Assembly (NCBI GenBank): GCA_947503285.1
Contig: CANNDD010000014.1
Location: forward strand, 1-44,712
From: an uncultured Croceitalea sp.
GTDB taxonomy: Bacteria; Bacteroidota; Bacteroidia; Flavobacteriales; Flavobacteriaceae
Direction of reading: 5' to 3'
Length of the DNA stretch: 44,712 nucleotides
The position numbers were made by a program, and so were the translations under genes. The notes beneath the pieces are model-generated. The model ran no database searches and had not been told where the DNA came from. It was given only the letters and a program-made list of their open reading frames with translations. This document shows positions 27,400 through 36,200 of this stretch, one piece after another. Position 1 is the first letter of the stretch. Every line of letters starts with the position of its first letter.

Positions 27400-28806
27400 T
27401 TATTGCTCTATTTGGTTTTTAGCTTTCCCATTATTCTTTGCATTATTTTTTTTCTCAATATTTTGTACATCCTCTATCAATCTTTGGGAACCCAAAGCTC
27501 TTTTAGCTTTACCATACATAAATGAGTTATTTTCTTTGTCCAATAAAAGGTCAGCTGCTATTAATCCATAAGCTAAAGACCCTTTAGCTCCAATACCCGA
27601 CATTCCTCCTACGAGCACGAAACTAGAATCAATCTCAGTTCCATTTTTTAAGACGTGAGTTACGTAGGGTATTTCAGATTCGGTTAAAGAATAGACGCAA
27701 GAATAGCCTTGGTCAAATTCCAAATCAGAGAAAGTTATGGGTATATCGAGTTTAGCCAGATAATCTACCGTATTCTCTTTGCTCCACTGAATTTCTTGCT
27801 CGGTTAATTGCATTGCCCACACGGTATCTAAATCCTTAATTTCTGTTCTTAAAAAATGTCCTCCAACTTTTAATAAAGGCCTTTGGTCACTATCGAACTT
27901 CTCAATCATTGAATAAAATATTTCAGAATTTAAATACGCCACAGGATAAGAGGAAATAAGTCTATTTTTCTGTTCAATAGACAACATATCATAGCGGTCA
28001 GGTTTTATTTTTAAAAATGAAAGAAATAAACGCTTTGGGCTAATCAAGTCTTTAAAATAGGGTGCTATATCTTTTACTAAAGTCCCATTATAGGGGCCAG
28101 CGGCAGCCACTACCTTCTTGCTCAATACTATTTTAGTTTTTCCAGTTTTAGTATCTGTAATTTCAATTTTATATATCCCGTCCTCTTTTATGAGACTGGT
28201 TACTTTTTGGTTGTAGCGTACGCTATTTCCAGATTTTCTTATGGCTTGATGCAGTTTGGTGATTAACACTTTCGGGTTGAGCGTGCCCGTGTACTCATTA
28301 TATTCACGAATAACAAGCGTGGTATCTGAAATCTTCATTCCAAATTTCTCATCTGCTTCTTCTCTAGTTGATGCATATTCATAGGTGTCTAATTGCCCAT
28401 CTAACAATGCTTCAACTTCATTTAATTGCGATGTCGAGTAGATGTAAGTTACAGGGGAAGTTCTATAAATATCTTCCATAGAATGAAGCCGGTTGGTTTC
28501 TCCTTCATTCAAGTAAGCTATCAAACCTTCGGTCTCTTCTACAGAGGTTTGCTGTAGAAATGAGAAAAGATCTTCTTTTGGACCTAAACTTCTTGAAATT
28601 CTTGCTTCTCCAAAACTAGAGCCATAAGTGTAAACGGAATCTTGCTGCTCAAGCAATAACACATTCTGTCCATATTTAGAAAGCTCCCAAGCCGTCGAAC
28701 TTCCCATAAGTCCACCACCAATGACCACAATATCCTCAATCTTTTCAGATGTTTGACAGGATATTACATTCAATACAATGACTGATATTAAGAGTAGGTT
28801 TCTCAT
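27400..28806 (-). CDS. Lipoprotein FAD-dependent oxidoreductase, monomeric sarcosine oxidase type
   Basis: 468 aa. Lipoprotein signal MRNLLLISVIVLNVISC (Cys17), then the dinucleotide-binding motif VVIGGGLMGSSTAWEL. GEARISRSLG corresponds to the HGDTRIIRH region of monomeric sarcosine oxidase. Cys370 in GYSCVYSLT aligns with the Cys that covalently holds FAD in that enzyme. The C terminus has GGMSGIGAKGS. The family oxidises N-methyl or secondary amines to imines with release of H2O2. An extracytoplasmic, lipid-anchored form is unusual. The tail ends in a Lys/Asn-rich stretch. It overlaps the amidohydrolase gene by 4 bp. Confidence 0.85.
   Translation of the reverse strand: MRNLLLISVIVLNVISCQTSEKIEDIVVIGGGLMGSSTAWELSKYGQNVLLLEQQDSVYTYGSSFGEARISRSLGPKEDLFSFLQQTSVEETEGLIAYLNEGETNRLHSMEDIYRTSPVTYIYSTSQLNEVEALLDGQLDTYEYASTREEADEKFGMKISDTTLVIREYNEYTGTLNPKVLITKLHQAIRKSGNSVRYNQKVTSLIKEDGIYKIEITDTKTGKTKIVLSKKVVAAAGPYNGTLVKDIAPYFKDLISPKRLFLSFLKIKPDRYDMLSIEQKNRLISSYPVAYLNSEIFYSMIEKFDSDQRPLLKVGGHFLRTEIKDLDTVWAMQLTEQEIQWSKENTVDYLAKLDIPITFSDLEFDQGYSCVYSLTESEIPYVTHVLKNGTEIDSSFVLVGGMSGIGAKGSLAYGLIAADLLLDKENNSFMYGKAKRALGSQRLIEDVQNIEKKNNAKNNGKAKNQIEQ
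27446..27541 (-). repeat. Intact copy of the 96-bp direct repeat
   Basis: This is the in-gene copy, inside the 3' end of the FAD oxidoreductase gene, of the segment repeated at 26552-26647 (four mismatches). The two copies lie in direct orientation about 0.9 kb apart and enclose the DUF2306-like gene. Confidence 0.92.
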
Positions 28807-30080
28807 TGTTTATATACAATTCCACCTTTCATTACAAACACTACGTTTTCTAAACTTTTTACGTCTTCGATTGGGTTGGTTTCAATAGCAATGATATCTG
28901 CCAGTAGCCCTGGCTTGATTTCACCTCTATCTTTAAGATTGAGCATTTCGGCGGGAATTATGGTGGCTGATTTAATAGCTTCCAAAGGTTTCATTCCACG
29001 TTCTACCATTGCAGACAGCTCCTTTGCGTTCATACCGTGCGGAATAAGCGGAGCATCGGTGCCCAGGGCAATTTTAACTCCTGCTTTTACTGCTTTTTCG
29101 TGACTTTTTATGGCGATAGGAATGATATATTTTGCTTTTTTCACAAGTTGCGGGTGCATTTTTTCATAACCCTTGGGAATCACATCAAACAATCCCGTTG
29201 TAGGCACTAGGTAGGTTCCCTTTTCTTTCATTAGTTGTATGGCTTCATCATCTAATATCGAACCGTGCTCAATAGACGTTACACCCGCATTTATGGCGGC
29301 GATTATTCCCTCTGTTCCGTGTGCGTGTGCACCTACTGTGATGTGGTGTCTTTGCGCCTCATCTACAATCGTTTTCATTTCTTCATCGGTAAGTTGTTGG
29401 GCTCCTAGGGATTCTTCTAATGAGAGAACACCCGCTGTAGCCATAATCTTTATTGCTTTTGCACCATACTTTATTTGATGTCTTACCGCTCGTAAAACCT
29501 CATCTTTTCCATCTGCTACGCCATATTCAGGTTTCGTGTCCAAAATTCCATCGGCATAACCCGCAATCATCGCTAAATCGGCGTGTCCGCCTGTGATGCC
29601 TATCATATGTCCACAGGGAATGATTCTAGGGGCTTCAATCCACCCGTTTTTCTCAGCTTCTGAAAGCGCAACATCAATAAGTTCAATAGTAGGGTGTGTC
29701 TGGCCAATGTTTCTTATCGTCGTAAAACCAGATAAAAGGGTTTTTCTAGCGTTTCTTGCTGCCCTCAATGTTTGTTTGCTTCCACTTTCTGTGACCAATA
29801 GATATTCGTAATTCTCTACAAAATCTAAGTCTAAATGAACGTGCATATCCATTAACCCGGGCATTAGAATCTTTCCCGTAAGGTCTATTACTTCAACATT
29901 TTCTGGAATGGAAGTCGGGTTGATGGATTGTATGAATTCACCCTCAACAAGAATATTTGCTGGTTGAATTAATTTTCCCGTGCTTACGTCTAAGTAGGCT
30001 TCCGCTTTGATAAGCTTTGTCTGCGCGTTGATTGAAAATGTGAATGAGCACAAGGCAATAAAGAAGAATAGATTTTTCAT
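28803..30080 (-). CDS. Exported amidohydrolase family protein
   Basis: 425 aa with a signal peptide (NLFFFIALCSFTFSINAQ). The metal-binding residues of the amidohydrolase superfamily are visible: H80 and H82 in MDMHVHLD, a Lys in GAKAIKIMATAG, His in VGAHAHG and SIEHGS, and Asp in LGTDAPLIPHG. It resembles imidazolonepropionase-like and Xaa-Pro dipeptidase-like exported hydrolases. These act on cyclic amides or peptide-like bonds. The product enters the same transcript as the FAD oxidoreductase (ATGA overlap), so a joint pathway outside the cytoplasm is likely. The substrate is unknown. Confidence 0.9.
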   Translation of the reverse strand: MKNLFFFIALCSFTFSINAQTKLIKAEAYLDVSTGKLIQPANILVEGEFIQSINPTSIPENVEVIDLTGKILMPGLMDMHVHLDLDFVENYEYLLVTESGSKQTLRAARNARKTLLSGFTTIRNIGQTHPTIELIDVALSEAEKNGWIEAPRIIPCGHMIGITGGHADLAMIAGYADGILDTKPEYGVADGKDEVLRAVRHQIKYGAKAIKIMATAGVLSLEESLGAQQLTDEEMKTIVDEAQRHHITVGAHAHGTEGIIAAINAGVTSIEHGSILDDEAIQLMKEKGTYLVPTTGLFDVIPKGYEKMHPQLVKKAKYIIPIAIKSHEKAVKAGVKIALGTDAPLIPHGMNAKELSAMVERGMKPLEAIKSATIIPAEMLNLKDRGEIKPGLLADIIAIETNPIEDVKSLENVVFVMKGGIVYKQ

Positions 30081-30191
30081 TTTTTAAGTTTGTTTTGGTT
30101 AGTAAAATCAGCGATTAATGGTCTTTCGTTATTTGCAATTTTTATCTTTTTATAATTTTATGGGTTCTTGTAAGGTATATGGCTTATTGTT

Positions 30192-30998
30192 TTAAACATT
30201 AGTAAAATTTAAATAGTCTTCGATTACCTTTTTTATAAGTTGGGCCTTTTCAATGGCTTCTTTGTACAGTAGTTGTTGATTCTTTAATTGGTAATATCTC
30301 GCAAATATTAGCGTCGACATTTTATTGTCATTTTTTATTTTTTCTATATCAAGTTCAATAGGTTTTCTTCTGTCATCCTTGTAATAATCACTAATAATAG
30401 GATGCTTATTACTGCCTTTTCTGTGATACATGCTGTAACTATCAAAATAATAGGGCTCTAAGTCTTTCTTTATAAATGTATTGGAAATTTCTTCGCGTTC
30501 CTTAACTCGGTTTAATAGGTTGTAATAAAGGGTAATTTCACTTTGTAAAGTTTTTGGTAAAATTGAGAATTCACCACTTTGATTTAGCTTATCGAAAGCT
30601 GTTGTATTAGTGTAAAAATTTCGTTCAAATAAATTATCTATAATGTGACTTGTGGTTAAAGAATCAAACGGTTTTATGAGTTGAAATTGTTCTGATAGTC
30701 TTTGACACGATACTAAATTGGTTAAGGTATTATCATTGAGTGTGCGCAACAAAATGAGGTCGTCCGCAACGTATTGGTACAATTGGCTTAGTTGTATCTC
30801 AGCCGACCTTTTTGATTTAGATTGTGCATTCCAATTATTAATCTGTAATGCTAAAAGAATACCAATCATAACTAAGATGATTTCGCCTATGGCATATTTG
30901 AAGTAGCGGCCGGTTTTATTTCCTGCCCGTACCGAACGGTTACGTTCGGGCGGGTCACTCATAAGCTTATATCGTATGTTTCGGATGAGTTTTATCAT
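30192..30998 (-). CDS. DUF6090 family membrane-anchored protein 5, with an in-frame palindromic insertion
   Basis: 268 aa. N terminus MIKLIRNIRYKLMS is interrupted by the extra residues DPPERNRSVRAG before NKTGRYFKYAIGEIILVM. Paralogue 4 reads MSENKTGRYFKYAIGEI at this place. The extra DNA is exactly 33 bp, so the frame is kept and the gene looks intact. Second motif QSGEFSILPKTLQSEITLYY. The insertion lengthens the cytoplasmic segment just before the membrane helix. It stands apart from the main array, between the amidohydrolase and paralogue 6. Confidence 0.9.
   Translation of the reverse strand: MIKLIRNIRYKLMSDPPERNRSVRAGNKTGRYFKYAIGEIILVMIGILLALQINNWNAQSKSKRSAEIQLSQLYQYVADDLILLRTLNDNTLTNLVSCQRLSEQFQLIKPFDSLTTSHIIDNLFERNFYTNTTAFDKLNQSGEFSILPKTLQSEITLYYNLLNRVKEREEISNTFIKKDLEPYYFDSYSMYHRKGSNKHPIISDYYKDDRRKPIELDIEKIKNDNKMSTLIFARYYQLKNQQLLYKEAIEKAQLIKKVIEDYLNFTNV
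30922..30954. mobile_element. 33-bp GC-rich palindromic element inserted in a gene
   Basis: On the minus strand it begins CCCGCCCGAACG, passes TAA, and ends CCGTTCGGTACGGGCAGG. The two sides pair (CGAACG/CGTTCG and CCCG/CGGG) with a short asymmetric bulge, forming a hairpin. About 70% GC in a roughly 35% GC gene. Removing it restores exactly the sequence of paralogue 4 (AGTGA joined to AAATAAAACC). It resembles REP/RPE-type short palindromic elements. Confidence 0.85.
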
Positions 30999-31005
30999 AT
31001 TTCAT

Positions 31006-31023
31006 TTCCCGAGAAATCGGGAA
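31006..31023. repeat. Small perfect hairpin TTCCCGA-gaaa-TCGGGAA
   Basis: A 7-bp perfect stem with a tetranucleotide loop lies just before the start of DUF6090 paralogue 5. It has no T run. It may be a short palindromic repeat or a leader hairpin; nothing more can be said. Confidence 0.5.
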
Positions 31024-31049
31024 TCTTTTGATTATGCTTAGGTGCTTTT

Positions 31050-31820
31050 TTATTTTTCATCTATATACTGCATCAAACGTTCCCTTAATGCTATTCCTTC
31101 TTGAAGTAATTCGCTGTGCATTGAATATAATGGCACCATTAGCGCTTGTTTAAAGGTCGATTTATTTGCAAACTCTTTTACTCTATCAGACTGTGTAGAT
31201 TCATAAAAAAATGAATTATCAAAGGCGTTCACTTCCATTTTTGCGTAATCTGGTAAACGGTTTTGTAGCACTGAATTGATATTAAAAAATGGTATCAGGT
31301 CAATGCCAGCACTATATATTAAATTAAGGTTAGTATCCTGAAAGTCGAGTACGTATGAAACATTATCATAATAAGATTGAATGCTGTTTTTAATGGAATC
31401 GTTTAAAATATAATTCAACTTACCTGAAAATTGTATTTGATTAAAAATGATTTGATTAGGTACGAAACTGGACGAAAATGAGCCTTCATAAATTTTTTGT
31501 TTTAGCAAGGGTTTATTCCGCCTAATCGAATCATTCTTCAATGCGCTCAATAGTATTCTGTTGGCATCTATGAAAGTGCTATCTATTTTTTTCACAAATG
31601 TTAGACTATTAATATCCTCTTCAATATTTCGTATCAAACCAGCAATGAGTATTTTTTCCTCAGTTTTTATCTTCTCATTTTCACTCCAAGTATTGATTTG
31701 AAGCGCGATTAAAATCCCTAAGACCACAAGGATGATTTCACCAATGGCATAGACTAGGTACTTTGAGAATCGGTCTTCGTCAAGTAGTTTTTGACGGATT
31801 TTCCAGAAGAATTTTATCAT
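31050..31820 (-). CDS. DUF6090 family membrane-anchored protein 6
   Basis: 256 aa. N terminus MIKFFWKIRQKLLDEDRFSK followed by YLVYAIGEIILVVLGILI and INTWSE. Second motif FSGKLNYILNDSIKNSIQSY. Closest in its juxtamembrane part to paralogue 3. The leader before the ATG is shared with paralogues 3 and 4. It is the first DUF6090 gene of the island in transcription order, 120 bp after the DUF2306 gene. Confidence 0.9.
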   Translation of the reverse strand: MIKFFWKIRQKLLDEDRFSKYLVYAIGEIILVVLGILIALQINTWSENEKIKTEEKILIAGLIRNIEEDINSLTFVKKIDSTFIDANRILLSALKNDSIRRNKPLLKQKIYEGSFSSSFVPNQIIFNQIQFSGKLNYILNDSIKNSIQSYYDNVSYVLDFQDTNLNLIYSAGIDLIPFFNINSVLQNRLPDYAKMEVNAFDNSFFYESTQSDRVKEFANKSTFKQALMVPLYSMHSELLQEGIALRERLMQYIDEK

Positions 31821-31940
31821 TGGTTAGTAGTTTCTGATAAGATGCGCAACGCATATTATACTAAGGATAAACAAATCAGCCACAATCTATAGATAGACAA
31901 TGAAGCCAAGCATTATGGTTTTAGAAGGTTTCAGAAGCTT

Positions 31941-32573
31941 TTATGCTCTATTCCAACTGATAAATATTTCGGCTATCAACAAAGGAATTGCAAAAGAAAC
32001 CCATATCGTTGTTGGACCAGTTTCAATAAAATCACCTAAGTTTTCTACAAATGGCAATCCGTCTAAAAACCGAAATGTTACAAAACCAAAAGTCACTACA
32101 TAACTTCTTATCATCCAGTCTTTGTGTTGTTGTATTCGTTTCCGTCTTACCGAGATATATGCCATAGATGCAGTAACTATCCAAGCAAATGCTAGAGCTT
32201 GCAAGGCGACTGCCCAAGTCCAATGTATTTTTAAAGCACTTGTCCAAGCTAAATAGGTTGAAGATCCTGTTGCTACTACAATGGCCATTAGATATATCTT
32301 ACCAAGCCATCTATGTGTTGTTAAATAGTTGTTTCTAAAGGCTTTCCACAATTGAAAAGGCCCAATTACCAAAGCTAAAAGCCCTCCTGAAATGTGCCCT
32401 ATTAGAGACCATTTGTAGTTCCACCACCTACCCAAAACTTCTTTGTTAAATCCAAAATAGGGCAAAGCATCATTTATGATGAATTTTCCAGCTAATACTA
32501 TCAAGAATAACCAGCCTACTACATATAAATAGGATTTGGGTTTGGAAAGCTTAAAAGTGCTCGATTCTTTCAT
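31941..32573 (-). CDS. DUF2306 family membrane protein
   Basis: 210 aa, about six to seven transmembrane helices. Typical DUF2306 features: KWSLIGHISGGLLALVIGPF, TTHRWLGKIYLMAIV and IQQHKDWMIRSYVVTFGFVT, with conserved His residues at helix ends that may bind haem or another cofactor. Function unknown. The start region (ATAAAAATGAAAGAA) is identical to that of the membrane protein at 26653-27375. It lies between the RidA-like gene and DUF6090 paralogue 6. Confidence 0.88.
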   Translation of the reverse strand: MKESSTFKLSKPKSYLYVVGWLFLIVLAGKFIINDALPYFGFNKEVLGRWWNYKWSLIGHISGGLLALVIGPFQLWKAFRNNYLTTHRWLGKIYLMAIVVATGSSTYLAWTSALKIHWTWAVALQALAFAWIVTASMAYISVRRKRIQQHKDWMIRSYVVTFGFVTFRFLDGLPFVENLGDFIETGPTTIWVSFAIPLLIAEIFISWNRA

Positions 32574-32619
32574 TTTTATCGGTTTTTATTGTTGATAATG
32601 GTCTAGTGCGACCGTACTT

Positions 32620-33135
32620 TTATTCAGCTTTATGGACTTCAAGCTCAATTTCTACCATAAACTCTGGCAATGCCAATCCTTTTACTTCCAGCCAAGAACC
32701 TGTGGGAAATCCGTTTTTGTAAATCTCAGCACGGTAGCCAGAAACTTCCAGCATTTTTGGCATATTGGTAGTAAAAATGTCTTCCTTTACTACATCATCA
32801 AAAGTGCAACCGTAGTGGGTGAGTATTTTTTGTAAATCGGTATAACAGTTTTTCATCTGTTGTTCCATATCACCAACAGCGGTTGGATTTCCTTCATCGT
32901 CCATACTTACTGCTCCAGAAATTTTAATGGTGTTGCCAATTTTTACGGCGTGTGAGTAGCCGTAGGCTTTTTCTACTTCGGGACGGAGTAGGAAGTATTC
33001 GGGTTTTATAACTAAAGTTGTTTCGTCTTCAATTTCGGTTTCCTTCTCGGATATTTGGTTGCAGCTTGATAGCAAGAATATGGATACCATAAAAACAAGC
33101 ATTTGTTCCAATGAAATAAAAATTGAATTTTTCAT
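32620..33135 (-). CDS. RidA/YjgF-like lipoprotein lacking the key Arg
   Basis: 171 aa from the ATG at 33135, which gives a lipoprotein signal ending in FLLSSC; the longer frame to 33165 is less likely. The RidA domain runs from about 45: YGYSHAVKIGNTIKISGAVS, YTDLQKILTHYGCTFDDVVK and MVEIELEV. In enamine/imine deaminases the substrate carboxylate is held by Arg in FPARSxVEV; here FPTGSWLEV has Gly at that place. It therefore belongs to a RidA-like group without proven deaminase activity. Being exported is unusual. Start of the minus-strand island. Confidence 0.85.
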   Translation of the reverse strand: MKNSIFISLEQMLVFMVSIFLLSSCNQISEKETEIEDETTLVIKPEYFLLRPEVEKAYGYSHAVKIGNTIKISGAVSMDDEGNPTAVGDMEQQMKNCYTDLQKILTHYGCTFDDVVKEDIFTTNMPKMLEVSGYRAEIYKNGFPTGSWLEVKGLALPEFMVEIELEVHKAE

Positions 33136-33284
33136 AATAATTGGTAATGAGACACGTAACCTCAAGTATAAATGAACCTCTGCAATTTAAAATGAAGAAC
33201 TTGATGGGTCAACCACATCTTAATGTGAAATTTGGAGCTATTATTCTGTATATTTAGACATTACAACCAATTTAGCCAGTCCTT

Positions 33285-36200
33285 TTGAGTACTATTATTA
33301 GACATTTACCAACTCTTCTAGGCTTTGTTATATGGTTTTTTATTGGAAATGCGCTTGCTCAAAATCCTTCACAAATTGATGTACTGAACACAGACCACGG
33401 TCTTCTATTTCGAGACGTGTCTAATATTGCGCAAGACAGTACTGGTTTAATGTATTTTGGTACGACCCAAGGTCTTAATCGTTACGATGGTACGAATTTT
33501 AAGGCCTATACAAGCGATACCAATAATCCTTTTTACGTTAAAGAAGACTTCATCAAAGCCAATATGGTTTATGAGCCCACCGAGAATGCCTTATGGTTTA
33601 TGGCCAATGATGAGTTATTTCAATTGCTGCTAACTGAAGATTCCATTATAAACTACACCAGAAAACACAACTTAAAAGATAGGGTTCTGGATGTCTTTAA
33701 AACAAAAGACAATGCTATATGGGTAGTTACCGATGATTTTTGGGAAGTAAAAAAGGATAGCTCAAAATTATACCTTCAAAAGTTTGAAAACAATGCCTTT
33801 CACGTTATGGCACAGATTAATCGTTATAAACGTGTTTTCAACCAAGTGGCCATAGATGCTGATGGTTTTATATGGTGGACAACCACCCGGGGAACCAACA
33901 AATATAGTCTTAAAGGCGAGTTGTTAGAGCACATAAAATTAGACACCCATAATTGGTCAGGTGATGTGATACACTATGTACCTTCCTTTTTCGATAGTAA
34001 TAATACCCACTATTATTTTCCAAACTCTACAGGTGGTATTGCCATTTTCGATACTAAAACCAAGACTCACAAAACCATACTAAAATCAAATGAAATTTTC
34101 AGGCATGCCGTAGAAGACCAGAATAATAATATATGGTTTTCGAGTGATTCCAGTGTATATAAGATGGATGCTCAGGGCAATTTTACCAATTATGGCAACC
34201 TATTAAAAAGCACTTTTGATTTTTCTGTAATCAGTTCTTTATTTGTTGATAAAACTGGCTTACTATGGGGAAGTACCGATAATGGCCTCTTCAAAATAAA
34301 GACCGAAGAACAACTTTTTAGAACGCTCTTTAAATCTGAAAAGGAAGGTTGGGGAAACTCCATGCGCGGTATTTTTGAAGCTTTTGAAGGTCGTATATTT
34401 TCCTTGTGTGAAAATCAGCATAAACTCTGGTACACTACAAAAACGGGAATAACCGACACCTTGCCCTTAAAAAATGCTTTAGGAAAGCCTATATCCCTCT
34501 TATATGATGCCAATTTCTTGGTAACCGACGAAACTAAAACCAAAGCCTATACTACAGCAAATGGTTTAAGCGAAATAGATTTAAAAACAGGGCTTACTAC
34601 AACGTACAATGCCTTTACATCAAACAACAATGTTAATGGACCTAATAGTTTACTTCGGTTAGACAACGGTAAATTGCTCTTTGGCTATACCTTTGAACAC
34701 TTAACGTTATTTGACCCCAAGTCTAAAAAAAGCAAACCTATTTTCAGCACAAAGTCGCTTGATTCTAATATCAGGGATATTCGGGTTTTTGAAAAAAGTC
34801 GTGACCAAGACCAAGTTTGGTTGGGCACCCGCAATGATGGCGTCATAAAAATTGACCTTAAAGGCCAAATAGTCACCTCTTACAATCAAAGTACCCTACC
34901 AGAGTTCGGTAATTATCAAATTTTGTCCCTACTGGAAGATGATGATGGGAGTTTATGGGTTGGTACTTATGGTGGTGGCCTAAAACATATTTCTGGGGAT
35001 GGTGAACTTTTAGCACATTATTCAACGGACAATGGTTTACCAAACAACAATGTGGTAGGTGTTTTAAAAACAGAAAACAATACGTTATTAATAAGTACCT
35101 ACGATGGCTTGTCTGTTATGGATATGTCGTCTGGGGAATTTCAAAACTTTTACGCTGAAGACGGTCTTTCGCATAATGAATTCAATTATTCCTCTTTTTT
35201 TAAAAGCAATAACGGTTTGTTTTATTTCGGGGGAATGAATGGTGTGAACGTGTTTGACCCTAAGGAGCTTGAACAGCCTGTTGAACCACCAGACATACAG
35301 TTTTTAGGAATTTCAGGTTATAATAGCAAGACCAAAGACTATTTTGAAACCGATTACGCCCAAACCGAATTTTCGGAGCTCGAGATTTCGCCTTATGACC
35401 AGTATTTTGAAGTAAATTGGTCACTGCCCAGCTATTTTCAGAATAACAAAAATACCTTTAGCACCCAGTTGGAGGGCTTTGAAGACCGATGGTTTTATCA
35501 GGGCAACGCCACATCTATCCGATACAACCAGCTACCGGCAGGCAACTATGTGTTAAAGGTGAAGGGCACCGATTCTAGCGGCAAAGAGAGTGCTTCGGTG
35601 CTGTCTATACCCATTACCGTAAGGCAAATATTTTACAAGCGTTGGTGGTTCATTGGGTTGGTCTTATTGGCTCTTTCAGGCATTGTTTATAGTGTTTTTA
35701 GGTATCGGCTGCAACAAATATTGGCTATAGAACGGTTACGTACCCAAATATCCAGCGACCTGCACGATGATGTGGGCTCGATGCTATCGGGCTTGGCGAT
35801 GCAAACCGAACTTTTAGAGGCAACTGCCAGCGAAAAAGACAAAAAGCGTTTGCATAAAATCGGGAATATCAGTCGAAATGCCGTTTCACAAATGCGGGAT
35901 TTGGTATGGAGCATAGACAGCCGTCGTGAGACCATTGCCCACTTGATTGAACGTATGCAAGAACTAGCCGAAGAACTCCTGTTATCTAAAGGCATCACTT
36001 TCAACATTAATAGCAAGGGCATCAAAAATCTGGACAAAAAATTGCCCGCCCAAACCAAGCAGGACATTTTCTTGATTTACAAAGAAGCCATTAACAATGT
36101 GGTACGGCACTCTGATGCCACGCAGGTACAAATAAAGATTGTCAATAGCCTCAAGGGTTGCTCGTTTACCATACAGGATAATGGTAGCAACAAAGAAACC

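Noticed and set aside
22264-33135. Integrative element or defence island
   Set aside because: No integrase, transposase, toxin-antitoxin, nuclease or ATPase gene is present, and no attachment-site duplication at the tRNA-Ser was seen.
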